A stretch of DNA of 57,918 bases from an uncultured Coriobacteriaceae bacterium (GTDB taxonomy: Bacteria > Actinomycetota > Coriobacteriia > Coriobacteriales > Atopobiaceae), in assembly GCA_948439405.1 (NCBI GenBank), contig CAOJNB010000010.1, positions 1 through 57,918 on the forward strand, given 5' to 3'. A program made the translations under genes and the position numbers. The number at the start of each line of letters is the position of its first letter. Positions within the stretch are counted from its first letter, which is position 1. Below the pieces are notes generated by a model. It saw only the letters and a list, made by a program, of their open reading frames with translations, had not been told where the DNA came from and made no database searches. Below, in pieces: positions 9,288 through 20,065 of this stretch.

Positions 9288-9316
9288 TTGACGCCGAACG
9301 CTTGTTCGCATACGCT
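9288..9316 (+). promoter_or_regulatory. recA promoter with embedded LexA box
   Basis: A -35 TTGACG (9288-9293) and a -10 TACGCT (9311-9316) are separated by 17 bases. Inside the spacer sits a perfect SOS box, CGAACGCTTGTTCG (9295-9308), of the Gram-positive/actinobacterial type. LexA bound there would block RNA polymerase. This is strong evidence that recA-recX is SOS-inducible. Confidence 0.9.
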
Positions 9317-9345
9317 AGCCACGAAGGCACGAGATGGGGAGAGAG

Positions 9346-10446
<1,101 letters not shown>

Positions 10447-10449
10447 CCC

Positions 10450-11094
10450 ATGGTCTCCTGGAAGGCCGTCCTGCCCGCGCGCGGCGCGGCGCTCGGGTCG
10501 CGCCCGCGTCCCGCGCTCCTCGAGGTAGAGGGCGAGGGAGGGGCCCGGACGCTCGAGGTCCCCGTCGCCGTCGCGCGCGCCCTCGGCTCGGGTCCCCGCG
10601 AGGCGCCCTCTCGGGAGGCCTTCGAGGAGCTGCTCGCCCGCACGTGCTACGAGGCCGCACGCGCGCGCATCGACAAGCTCTGCTCCGTGCGCGACCGCTC
10701 CGTGCGCGAGCTGGACGAGCGCCTGGGGCGCGAGGGCTTCGACGAGTCGACGCGCGCCTCCGCCCTCGGCCGCTCCGTCGAGGTGGGGATCGTCGACGAC
10801 GTCCGCTTCGCGGAGTCCTTCGCCCGCGGCAGGGCCGCCCTGGGGTGGGGGAGGCGCCGCATCGAGGACGAGCTCCGGCGCCGCGGCGTCGACGCGGACC
10901 TCATCGAGGGCTGGCCCGACGAGTTCCTCGGCGGAGGGGAGTTCGAGCGCGCCCTCGAGGCCGCGCGCCGCAGGCCGCCCGCCAAGCGCGCGAACGCGGC
11001 GTCCACGCTCCGCTTCCTCGCGGGCCGCGGCTTCCCGCGCCCCGTCGCCTCCGCCGTCGCGCGCAGGCTCGCCGAGGAGGAGCGCGGCTGCTGA
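10450..11094 (+). CDS. recX: Regulatory protein RecX
   Basis: The 214-residue protein is a RecA modulator that binds in the filament groove. The three-helix RecX repeats are recognisable: RSVRELDERLGREGF near 84-98, GIVDDVRFAESFARGRAALGWG near 112-133, then RRIEDELRRRGVDADLI. The first 65 residues are poorly conserved. It begins 3 bases after the recA stop, so it should be co-transcribed from the SOS promoter. The last residues (RGFPRPVASAVARRLAEEE) match the third RecX repeat. Confidence 0.9.
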   Translation: MVSWKAVLPARGAALGSRPRPALLEVEGEGGARTLEVPVAVARALGSGPREAPSREAFEELLARTCYEAARARIDKLCSVRDRSVRELDERLGREGFDESTRASALGRSVEVGIVDDVRFAESFARGRAALGWGRRRIEDELRRRGVDADLIEGWPDEFLGGGEFERALEAARRRPPAKRANAASTLRFLAGRGFPRPVASAVARRLAEEERGC

Positions 11095-11106
11095 GCGGCG
11101 GCCCGT

Positions 11107-11135
11107 TTGACAGGGCGGCCGGTCAACCATAGGAT
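11107..11135 (+). promoter_or_regulatory. Promoter of rny
   Basis: A consensus -35 TTGACA (11107-11112) and a -10 TAGGAT (11130-11135) are spaced by 17 bases. The predicted transcript start near 11142 leaves a leader of about 170 bases before the rny ATG at 11313, in which I recognise no riboswitch. Confidence 0.7.
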
Positions 11136-11312
11136 TGAATGGATTTGAGTTCACGCTCGTCAGCCGCCGCGCGCAGCCGACGTTTTCCTTGTCCTATCAG
11201 CTGCTCTCCCCACAGACGATGGGCCGCCTCGGCCGTCGAGGGTCGCTCAAATTATGGCTCCGCGAGGCGGGGCCGCCCTGACTCGTACAGCATCTCTTCG
11301 AGGAGAGTGACC

Positions 11313-12866
11313 ATGCAGCCTATCATCATCGGCGTCGCGTGCCTCGTCGCGGGCGCGCTCGTCGCCTTCCTTGTCCTGCGGAGCATGGGCTCCGCGCGCA
11401 TCCAGGAGGCCGACCGCGCCGTCGAGCGCGCCCAGGAGCGCGCCGAGCAGATCGTCAGCGACGCTGACCGCAAGGCCGAGAGCGCCCGCAAGGAGGCGAT
11501 CCTCGAGGCCAAGGAGGAGATCCTCCAGCTGCGCCAGGCCTCCGAGCAGGAGGACAAGCAGCGCAAGCGCGAGTTGCGCGACCTCGAGAACCGCGTCATG
11601 CAGCGCGAGGAGTCCCTCGACCGCCGCAACGAGACCCTCGACAAGCGCGAGCACCAGCTCTCCAGCCAGCAGGGCCAGCTCGACCGCCGCGCCCGCGACC
11701 TCGACGAGCTCATGGAGCGCCAGACCTCCGAGCTCGAGCGCATCTCGGCCCTCTCCACCGAGGAGGCCCGCGAGGAGCTGCTCGAGCGCGTGCGCCGCGA
11801 CTCCGTGCGCGAGGAGGCCCAGATCCTGCGCGACTCCGAGGCACGCGTCCGCGCGGAGTCCGACAAGCTCGCTCGCGAGGTCATCTCCTGCGCCATCCAG
11901 CGCTGCGCGGCCGACGAGGCCAACGAGATCACGGTGACCTCGGTCCACATCCCCTCCGACGACCTCAAGGGCCGCATCATCGGCCGCGAGGGCCGCAACA
12001 TCCGCACCTTCGAGCAGGTCTCCGGCGTGAGCCTCGTGATCGACGACACGCCCGAGACGGTCGTGCTCTCGAGCTTCGACCCGGTCCGCCGCGAGACGGC
12101 CCGCGTCGCCCTCGAGAACCTCATCGTGGACGGGCGCATCCACCCCGCCCGCATCGAGGAGATGTACAAGAAGGCCGAGACGCTCGTGAGGCAGCGCGTC
12201 CGCGAGGCGGGCGAGCAGGCCGCCTACGACATGGGCATCCACGACCTCGACCCCGACGTCGTCGACATCCTCGGCGCGCTCAAGTACCGCGCCTCCTACG
12301 GCCAGAACGTGCTGCAGCACTCCAAGGAGGTCGCGCAGCTGTGCGGCCTCATGGCGACCGAGCTCGGCGCCGACCGCGTCTCCGCGGTGCGCGCCGGCCT
12401 GCTCCACGACATCGGCAAGGCCATCGACCACAACGTCGAGGGCCCGCACGCCGTCATCGGCGCCGACTTCGCTCGCCGCCACGGCGAGCGCCCCGAGATC
12501 GTTCACGCCATCGAGGCCCACCACGCCGACGTCGAGCCCGACACCGTCCTCGACGTCCTCGTCCAGGCAGCCGACGCCATCTCCGCCGCCCGCCCCGGCT
12601 CGAGGCGCGAGTCCGCCGAGGCCTACGTGAAGCGCCTCGAGAAGCTCGAGGCCATCTCCAACGCGCACGAGGGCGTCGAGCGCACCTACGCGATGCAGGC
12701 GGGCCGCGAGCTCCACGTCATGGTGAAGCCCGAGCAGATCTCCGACGCCGAGGCGACCGTCCTCGCCCACGACATCGCCACCCAGATCGAGGACGAGATG
12801 GAGTACCCCGGTCAGGTGCGCGTCGTGGTCATCCGCGAGTCCCGCGCCGTCGACGTCGCGAAGTAG
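11313..12866 (+). CDS. rny: Ribonuclease Y
   Basis: The 517-residue membrane-anchored endoribonuclease starts mRNA decay. It has one N-terminal transmembrane helix (residues 3-23), a long coiled coil to about 180, a KH domain with GRIIGREGRNIRTFE near 226-240, and an HD domain with LLHDIGKAID near 363-372. The frame is open to 11139, but the ATG at 11313 follows a GAGGAGAG ribosome-binding site and starts exactly at the transmembrane segment, giving the family length of about 520. The GHKL ATPase gene begins 3 bases downstream. Confidence 0.96.
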   Translation: MQPIIIGVACLVAGALVAFLVLRSMGSARIQEADRAVERAQERAEQIVSDADRKAESARKEAILEAKEEILQLRQASEQEDKQRKRELRDLENRVMQREESLDRRNETLDKREHQLSSQQGQLDRRARDLDELMERQTSELERISALSTEEAREELLERVRRDSVREEAQILRDSEARVRAESDKLAREVISCAIQRCAADEANEITVTSVHIPSDDLKGRIIGREGRNIRTFEQVSGVSLVIDDTPETVVLSSFDPVRRETARVALENLIVDGRIHPARIEEMYKKAETLVRQRVREAGEQAAYDMGIHDLDPDVVDILGALKYRASYGQNVLQHSKEVAQLCGLMATELGADRVSAVRAGLLHDIGKAIDHNVEGPHAVIGADFARRHGERPEIVHAIEAHHADVEPDTVLDVLVQAADAISAARPGSRRESAEAYVKRLEKLEAISNAHEGVERTYAMQAGRELHVMVKPEQISDAEATVLAHDIATQIEDEMEYPGQVRVVVIRESRAVDVAK

Positions 12867-12869
12867 CCC

Positions 12870-13949
12870 ATGGCCGAGGAGGACTCGAGCCTGCTCGACT
12901 TCGTCGCCCGCGTCTCGGGCGAGGGGGCTCCCCGCATCGAGGAGTCGCTCGGCTCGGGCTTCGTGCGCCTGCGCGTCGCCGAGGCCGAGCGGCGCCAGGC
13001 CAAGCACGACATCCGCTGCGTCGAGGACGCCGTCGTCGAGATGCTGCGCAACTCCCGCGACGCCGGCGCGCGCCGCATCTTCGTCGCGAGCTCGCGCAGC
13101 GAGGACCTGCGCAGCCTCGTCGTGCTCGACGACGGCTCCGGCGTGCCCGAGGAGCTCTCCGAGCGCATCTTCGAGGCCCGCGTCACCTCGAAGCTCGACA
13201 CCCTGCGCACGGACCGCTGGGGCGTCCACGGGCGCGGCATGGCGCTGTACTCGATCCGCGAGAACGCCGTCTCGGCCCGCGTCGAGGCCTCCGGGCCGGG
13301 CAAGGGGTGCTCGCTGAGCGCCGTCTTCGACACCTCCCGCGTTCCCGAGCGCGCCGACCAGTCGAGCTGGCCGGCCCTGGGCGTCGACGACGAGGGGGAG
13401 CGCCGCCTCGTGCGCGGCCCCCACAACATCATCCGCGCGTGCTGCGAGTTCGGCCTCGAGGAGCGCGGCGAGGTGGAGGTCTACCTCGGCTCGCCCGCCG
13501 AGGTCGTCGCGACCGTCCGCGCCCGCGTGCGCCCGAGCGTCCCGCAGTCCCGTCTCGTCTTCGTCTCCGACCTCTCCGAGCTCCCCCTGCTCGACCGCCT
13601 CCTCGCCGCCGGTGACGCGGCCGAGCTCGTCGAGGCGGCCGCCGGCCTCGGCCTCGAGATCTCGGAGCGCACCGCGCACCGCGTCCTCGCCGGCAGGGTC
13701 GAGCCGCGCCGCAGCGTCGTCCAGGTCGTCACCCGCGCGGGCGACGGCGGCGCCAGGCCCGTCGATCTCGCCCGCGACCGGCGCGGCCTGCGCCTCTCCG
13801 AGGAGGACTGCGAGCGCTTCTCCCGCATCATGGAGCGCGACTTCTCCTACCTCGCTGAGCGCTACTACCTCAGGCTCGCCTCGGACCCCAAGGTGCGCGC
13901 CTCCTCGGGCCGCATCACGGTCACCTTCGAGGTCGACAAGGGGGAATGA
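12870..13949 (+). CDS. GHKL (HSP90-like) ATPase domain protein of unknown role
   Basis: The 359-residue soluble protein carries the Bergerat ATP fold. The N box is at 54-66 with E57, N61 and D64 (AVVEMLRNSRDAG). The G1 box is VLDDGSGV at 85-92 and the G2-like lid is WGVHGRGMAL at 117-126. These are the motifs of MutL/HSP90-type HATPase_c_3 proteins rather than histidine kinases, because no DHp or receiver domain is present. The C-terminal half (about 190-359) resembles nothing I can name. It starts 3 bases after rny and so is probably co-transcribed with it; spoVS with its own promoter follows. Confidence 0.75.
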   Translation: MAEEDSSLLDFVARVSGEGAPRIEESLGSGFVRLRVAEAERRQAKHDIRCVEDAVVEMLRNSRDAGARRIFVASSRSEDLRSLVVLDDGSGVPEELSERIFEARVTSKLDTLRTDRWGVHGRGMALYSIRENAVSARVEASGPGKGCSLSAVFDTSRVPERADQSSWPALGVDDEGERRLVRGPHNIIRACCEFGLEERGEVEVYLGSPAEVVATVRARVRPSVPQSRLVFVSDLSELPLLDRLLAAGDAAELVEAAAGLGLEISERTAHRVLAGRVEPRRSVVQVVTRAGDGGARPVDLARDRRGLRLSEEDCERFSRIMERDFSYLAERYYLRLASDPKVRASSGRITVTFEVDKGE

Positions 13950-13959
13950 CGCCCCGACC

Positions 13960-13989
13960 TTGGCAATCGCGCCTCGGAGACGGTACAAT
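13960..13989 (+). promoter_or_regulatory. Promoter of spoVS
   Basis: TTGGCA (13960-13965) and TACAAT (13984-13989) are 18 bases apart, giving a plausible housekeeping promoter about 60 bases before the spoVS ATG. Confidence 0.6.
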
Positions 13990-14049
13990 TCCGCCGAACG
14001 GCGTCACGCCTGCCACCAACGCAACTCAATCGTCGCCAGGAGAGAGCCC

Positions 14050-14367
14050 ATGGACTTCCTCAAGGTCTCCAGCAAGTCGTCTCCCGCCTCCGTCGCGGGC
14101 GCCATCGCCGGCATGGTCAAGGACGGCGTGCCCGTCAACATGCAGTGCGTCGGCGCCGGAGCGGTGAACCAGGCCGTCAAGGCCATGGCGATCGCCCGAG
14201 GCTTCCTGATCCCCACGGGCGTGGACATCTCCTGCGCCCCGACCTTCTCCGACATCGAGATCAACGGCGAGAGCCGCACGGCCATACGCTTCGCCGTCTA
14301 CGTGCACCGCCTCTCCGCCCAGAGCTCGGCCGTCGCCTCCGGCGACCAGGTCGACGTCGTCGCCTAG
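14050..14367 (+). CDS. spoVS: SpoVS-related (Alba-like) protein
   Basis: The 105-residue protein is a full-length SpoVS homologue, an Alba-superfamily small protein that controls sporulation steps in Bacillus. It aligns across its whole length in my memory of the family: SSPASVAGAIAG, then GAGAVNQAVKAMAIARGF near 35-52, and DISCAPTFSDIEINGE near 58-73. No sporulation gene is visible and Coriobacteriia do not form spores, so the role is probably another one, perhaps nucleic-acid binding. ATG 14050 follows CAGGAGAG. miaB follows after 6 bases. Confidence 0.9.
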   Translation: MDFLKVSSKSSPASVAGAIAGMVKDGVPVNMQCVGAGAVNQAVKAMAIARGFLIPTGVDISCAPTFSDIEINGESRTAIRFAVYVHRLSAQSSAVASGDQVDVVA

Positions 14368-14373
14368 GCGCCC

Positions 14374-15743
<1,370 letters not shown>

Positions 15744-15747
<4 letters not shown>

Positions 15748-16691
15748 CGCAGCGCGTCGTCTGCATCGTCGGTCCCACCGCCTCGGGCAAGAGCGCGCTC
15801 GCCGAGGAGGTCGCGCTGCTGCTCGGCACCACCGTCGTCTCCGTCGACGCGATGCAGGTGTACCGCGGCATGGACGTCGGCACCGCGAAGACCCCCGTCG
15901 CGCGGCGGCGGGTGCCCCTCGAGATGGTCGACGTCGCCGACGTCACCGAGGACTACTCCGCCCGCCGCTTCCAGCTCGAGGCCCGCGCCTGCGTGGACCG
16001 GGCGCTCGCGGAGGGCCGCGTGCCCGTGCTGTGCGGGGGCACCGGGCTCTACCTCGACGCCGTGGTCGACGAGCTCGACTTCGTCGCGGGCGTCCGCGGC
16101 GACGCGCGGCGCCGGCGCTACGAGGGGATCGCGGAGCGCGAGGGGGCGCGGGCGCTCTGGGAGCTCCTGGGGCGCGTCGACCCCGAGAGCGCCGCCCTGA
16201 TCCACCCCCACAACGTGCGACGTGTGGTGCGCGCCCTCGAGATGCACGACGAGGGCGACTCCTACGCCCGCCGCGACGGCGGGACGAGGCGCCACGAGCC
16301 GCACTACGACGCCGTGCTGTGGGGGATCCGCATGCCCCGCGAGCGCCTCTACGCGCGCATAGACGAGCGCGTCGGGCGCATGTTCGCCGACGGGCTCGTC
16401 GAGGAGGTGCGCTCCCTCGCCGGGCGGGGGCTCTCGCGCGACTCCACGGCCGGCCAGGCGATCGGCTACAAGGAGGTGCTCGCGGCGCTCGCCGGCGAGA
16501 CGACGATGGACGAGGCCCGCGAGCTCGTGTGCCGCAGGACGCGCCGCTACGCGAAGCGCCAGCTCTCCTGGCTGCGCCGTGACGGGCGCGTGCGGTGGGT
16601 CGACGAGGGCGAGGTCGCCTCCGGGCGCGCTGCGGCGCTCGTGGCCGCCTCGGCCGCGGGGGAGGGGGAGGCATGGGACGCTTCGAGATGA
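15744..16691 (+). CDS. miaA: tRNA dimethylallyltransferase MiaA
   Basis: The 315-residue enzyme attaches an isopentenyl group to A37 of tRNAs that read UNN codons. The P-loop GPTASGKS is at 10-17, followed by SVDAMQVYRGMDVGTAKT, CGGTGLYLDAV and the C-terminal AGQAIGYKEV and RRTRRYAKRQLSWLR motifs. The start appears to be TTG overlapping the miaB stop by 4 bases; there is no ATG or GTG near the family N-terminus. The last 19 bases overlap hflX. Confidence 0.93.
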
Positions 16692-17992
16692 GGGACGTCG
16701 CCCCCGAGCCCGAGCGCGCGATCCTCGTGGGCGTCGAGCTGGGAGGCTCCCCCTGGCCCGTCGCGGACTCCCTCGCCGAGCTCGGCCGGCTCGCCGAGAC
16801 CGACGGCGCCGAGGTGGTGGCCACCGTCACCCAGCGGCTCGACCGCCCCTCGCCGCGCACCTTCGTCGGCTCGGGCAAGGCCGCCGAGCTCGCGGAGCTG
16901 TGCCGCGCCCTCGAGGCCGACGTCGTGGTCTTCGACGACGAGCTCACCCCGTCCCAGCAGGCCAACCTCGAGAAGGTCGTGGGCCGCGACGTGAAGGTGA
17001 TCGACCGCACGGCGCTGATCCTCGACATCTTCGCCCAGCACGCGACCACCCGCGAGGGGCGGCTCCAGGTCCAGCTCGCGCAGCTCGGCTACGTCCTCCC
17101 GCGCCTGCGCGGCATGTGGGCCCACCTCGTCGGGGAGCAGACGCGCGGCGGCATCGGGTCGCGCTTCGGGCAGGGCGAGAGCCAGCTCGAGGTCGACCGC
17201 CGCCTCGTCCGCCGTCGCATCGCCAAGCTCCGCCGCGACCTCGAGCGCCTCGACACGCGCCGGGCGACGCAGCGCAAGGCGCGCTGGGACGCCGCCATCT
17301 ACCGCGTCGCGCTCGTCGGCTACACGAACGCTGGCAAGTCCACGCTGCTCAACCGCCTCACCGGCGCCGACGTCTACGTGCGCGACGAGCTCTTCGCCAC
17401 GCTCGACCCCACCACGCGCGCCCTCGTGCTCGAGCAGGGCCGCAAGATCACCGTCACCGACACCGTCGGCTTCATCCAGAAGCTGCCCACCCTGCTCGTT
17501 GAGTCGTTCAAGTCGACGCTCGCCGAGGCGTGCGCGGCCGACCTGATCCTGCGCGTCGTGGACGCCTCGGACCCGAACGCCGAGCGCGAGCTCGAGGCGA
17601 CCGACGAGGTCCTGCGCCAGATCGGCGCCGAGCGGACGCCCTCGCTCGTCGTGTGGAACAAGTGCGACCTGCTCGACGCCGAGGAGCTCTCGGCGCTGCG
17701 CGCGGCCCACCCGGACGACTGCGCCATCTCCGCGGCGGAGGGGACGGGCGTGGACGCGCTGCTCTACGCGGTTGCCGCGCGCGCCACCGAGGGCGACGAG
17801 ACCCTCACGGCGCTCGTGCCCTACTCGAAGGGGATGCTCATCAAGATGGTGCACGAGCGCTGCCAGGTCATCCGCGAGCGCTACGTCGCCGAGGGCCTGC
17901 TCGTGACCGCGCGCGTCCCGGCCAGGCTCGCCGAGACCCTGCGCGCCTGGTCCGCTCCCGACGACGGGGAGGGCGGCGCCGGCGAGCCCTAG
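16673..17992 (+). CDS. hflX: GTPase HflX
   Basis: The 439-residue ribosome-associated GTPase splits or rescues 70S ribosomes under stress. The N-terminal HflX domain has TFVGSGKAAEL near 62-72, and the Gly-rich basic linker RGGIGSRFGQGE follows. The GTPase core has GYTNAGKST at 216-224, DTVGFI, NKCD and a C-terminal domain. ATG 16673 follows a GGGGGAGG ribosome-binding site and overlaps miaA. The stop TAG lies in the palindrome CTAG at 17989-17992, which also supplies the stop of the convergent gene. Confidence 0.95.
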   Translation: MGRFEMRDVAPEPERAILVGVELGGSPWPVADSLAELGRLAETDGAEVVATVTQRLDRPSPRTFVGSGKAAELAELCRALEADVVVFDDELTPSQQANLEKVVGRDVKVIDRTALILDIFAQHATTREGRLQVQLAQLGYVLPRLRGMWAHLVGEQTRGGIGSRFGQGESQLEVDRRLVRRRIAKLRRDLERLDTRRATQRKARWDAAIYRVALVGYTNAGKSTLLNRLTGADVYVRDELFATLDPTTRALVLEQGRKITVTDTVGFIQKLPTLLVESFKSTLAEACAADLILRVVDASDPNAERELEATDEVLRQIGAERTPSLVVWNKCDLLDAEELSALRAAHPDDCAISAAEGTGVDALLYAVAARATEGDETLTALVPYSKGMLIKMVHERCQVIRERYVAEGLLVTARVPARLAETLRAWSAPDDGEGGAGEP

Positions 17993-18834
17993 GGGACGAG
18001 GCCCAGCAGCCAGAGGACGGCCACGATCAGGGGCTGGTGGAGCACGTAGACCACGAGGGCGTGGCGCCCCACGAGCTCGAGGGGCCGGCATCCCCGCTCG
18101 CGGACCGCCTCCGGCCAGCCGCGCTCCGCGAACCAGCGGCCCAGTGCCGTCCCGGCGAGGAAGACGAGCAGGTGGGGGAGGAGCGGGTAGTAGTCGCCCG
18201 AGGCGAAGCCGGGGCCTGGGAACCCCAGCCAGGCGAGCCAGCCCGCCTCGTAGGGGGCGCGCGGGAGGGTGAGCTCGAGCCCGGGGAGCCCCACGACGCC
18301 CTGGGGGACGCCGCGCACGAGCAGGAAGCAGGCGAAGAGGATCGCCGCGGCGGCAGGCCCGCGCGGCGCGGCGCCGCCGCGCTCGAGCAGCCACTCGCAC
18401 AGGGTGCAGGCCCCCATGCAGAAGACGATCCCGAAGCTGACGGGGGTCGTCAGGTCGGTGAGGGAGGTCGCCGCCCAGACGAGCAGCGCGACGCCGAGGT
18501 AGCGCATCGACCGGGCGAGGTTGCCGCGGGAGACGGCGCACATCGCGCCCGCGACCGCGAGGAAGGACCACGCGACGACGTCGCGCCAGACCGCGACGAG
18601 CGCGCCGGAGAACCACGGAAGTGGTATGTTCGCGATGTGCACGAGGTCGAAACACAGGTGAAACGCGACCATGGCGACGACCAGGCCCCCGCGGACGCAG
18701 TCCACGAGGCGAAGCCGTCCGGGACTCCTCTCGATGATGCCACCCCTTCTGTGGTGATTGCCGAGGGAGCGTGGCCCCCTCCGAGCCGTTTTGCTAGCAT
18801 CGGTTCCTAGGTTCCGATAGGAGGTTATATACAT
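17989..18834 (-). CDS. Integral membrane acyltransferase-like protein (DUF1624 / HGSNAT catalytic-like)
   Basis: The protein has about eight hydrophobic segments and begins, after a short lead, with RLRLVDCVRGG, the x-D-x-x-RG pattern of DUF1624 heparan-glucosaminide N-acetyltransferase-like proteins. HLCFDL and the last helix (VVYVLHQPLIVAVL) fit the same family. These multi-pass proteins transfer acyl groups to envelope glycans; the substrate here is unknown. The start is uncertain. The only ATG upstream of the signature is at 18834 and shares its CATG with the divergent NlpC/P60 start; a GTG at 18705 would cut into the signature. The stop overlaps hflX by 4 bases. Confidence 0.6.
   Translation of the reverse strand: MYITSYRNLGTDASKTARRGPRSLGNHHRRGGIIERSPGRLRLVDCVRGGLVVAMVAFHLCFDLVHIANIPLPWFSGALVAVWRDVVAWSFLAVAGAMCAVSRGNLARSMRYLGVALLVWAATSLTDLTTPVSFGIVFCMGACTLCEWLLERGGAAPRGPAAAAILFACFLLVRGVPQGVVGLPGLELTLPRAPYEAGWLAWLGFPGPGFASGDYYPLLPHLLVFLAGTALGRWFAERGWPEAVRERGCRPLELVGRHALVVYVLHQPLIVAVLWLLGLVP
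18799..18824 (+). promoter_or_regulatory. Small hairpin beside the NlpC/P60 ribosome-binding site
   Basis: ATCGG (18799-18803) and CCGAT (18814-18818) can pair around a loop containing the direct repeat GGTTCC-TA-GGTTCC. The AGGAGG at 18819-18824 starts one base after the stem. It could affect translation or mRNA stability; this is inference from the sequence alone. Confidence 0.35.
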
Positions 18835-19975
18835 GACGTCCACCGTCTGCAAGCACCGCCTCGCCCGCATGGCCGGCGTACCGCTGGCCATCGCGCTCGC
18901 GGTCTCCCTCGCCGCCCCGAGCTTCGCGCTCGGCGCGTCGTCGGGCGACCTCGAGAGCGAGCTCGCCCAGGCGCAGTCGGACCTCGACAACCTCTACCAC
19001 GAGGCCGAGCAGACCGGCTACGAGCTCCAGGACGCCCAGAGCGCCCTCGACGAGACGAAGGCGCAGATCGAGCAGGTCGAGGCCGACATCGAGGAGACCG
19101 AGGCGCAGCTCGCCGAGTCCCAGGAGGTCCTGGCCGGGGTCATCTCCGACACCTACAAGAGCGGCCCCACCGACCTGCTCTCCGTCGTGCTCGACTCCAC
19201 GACCTTCGAGGACTTCGTCTCGCGCATCTACTACGCCAACAAGGTCTCCGACTCTCGCCAGGACGCCGTCGAGGAGGTCCGCGACCTGCAGACCCAGCTC
19301 GACGAGCAGCGCTCCGAGCTCGAGGAGGAGCGCGCTGAGCAGGAGGCCCAGGTCGAGGAGCTCAGCGAGCGCCAGGCTGCCGCCGAGGCCGCGGCGGCCG
19401 AGGCCCAGGCCTACTACGACCAGCTCGACGCCGAGCTCAAGGACGCCATCGCGGCCGAGCAGGCCGCCCAGTCCGCGGCCGCCCAGGAGGAGGCCCAGCA
19501 GTACGAGGAGACGATCAACTCCGGCGGCACGGCCGGCGGCGGCTCCAACGGCGGCTCCACCTCCGGCGGCGGTGGCGGCGGCACCTCCGTCGCGCCCTCC
19601 GGCAGCACCCAGGCGATGGTGTCGCGCGCCTACTCCGTCATCGGCTCCGGGTACAGCTGGTCCGGCTACGTGTGGACGGGCTCGGTCTCGAGCTCCTACT
19701 TCACCTGCTCCGGCCTCGTCGACTTCGCCCTCGGCCTGCCGACGAACTCCAACTCGCCCGAGTCGCTCTACGCGGCCGAGGGCGGCAGGATGGTGTACTC
19801 GGTCGACCAGCTCAACTACGGCGACCTCGTCTTCTTCAGCTACGCCGGCCGCAACCCCGGCCACGTGGGCATCTACATCGGCGGCGGCGCGATGATCGAC
19901 TCCTGCCCGGGCGGCGGCGTCCAGATCCGCAGCGTCTCGTTCATGCCCTTCATCGGCGGCGGCCCGATCTACTAG
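18833..19975 (+). CDS. Secreted coiled-coil NlpC/P60 peptidoglycan hydrolase
   Basis: The 380-residue precursor has a signal peptide (hydrophobic core about 16-32, likely cut after a small-residue motif near 33-35). A coiled coil of about 35-220 rich in Gln and Glu follows, as in PcsB/CwlO-type hydrolases. A Gly/Ser linker leads to a C-terminal NlpC/P60 domain with catalytic C292 (FTCSGLVDF) and H344 (GHVGIYIGGG). It probably cleaves stem peptides and is controlled through its coiled coil. A very strong AGGAGG (18819-18824) precedes the ATG. A bidirectional terminator follows the stop. Confidence 0.92.
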   Translation: MTSTVCKHRLARMAGVPLAIALAVSLAAPSFALGASSGDLESELAQAQSDLDNLYHEAEQTGYELQDAQSALDETKAQIEQVEADIEETEAQLAESQEVLAGVISDTYKSGPTDLLSVVLDSTTFEDFVSRIYYANKVSDSRQDAVEEVRDLQTQLDEQRSELEEERAEQEAQVEELSERQAAAEAAAAEAQAYYDQLDAELKDAIAAEQAAQSAAAQEEAQQYEETINSGGTAGGGSNGGSTSGGGGGGTSVAPSGSTQAMVSRAYSVIGSGYSWSGYVWTGSVSSSYFTCSGLVDFALGLPTNSNSPESLYAAEGGRMVYSVDQLNYGDLVFFSYAGRNPGHVGIYIGGGAMIDSCPGGGVQIRSVSFMPFIGGGPIY

Positions 19976-19999
19976 CCTCCGCGCGGCGGAAGCCATGCG

Positions 20000-20026
20000 A
20001 AAGGGCCCCTGCGGGGGCCCTTTTTT
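20000..20026 (+). terminator. Bidirectional intrinsic terminator
   Basis: AAAGGGCCCC, loop TGCG, then GGGGCCC and six T (20021-20026). The A-run before the stem provides a U-tract on the - strand as well. It separates the convergent NlpC/P60 and ATP-grasp genes. Confidence 0.9.
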
Positions 20027-20065
20027 CGTGCGTCCGTGAGGCTGTGAGGGCGCAGGCGGCCCCGG

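Noticed and set aside
11247..13988. A 913-codon open frame on the - strand opposite rny and the GHKL gene
   Set aside because: It is rich in Ala, Gly, Asp and Leu without motifs and is the antisense shadow of GC-rich codons in two clear + strand genes.
13960..14010. LexA box near spoVS (CCGAACGGCG)
   Set aside because: Only one half site (CGAAC) is present; the GTTCG partner is missing.
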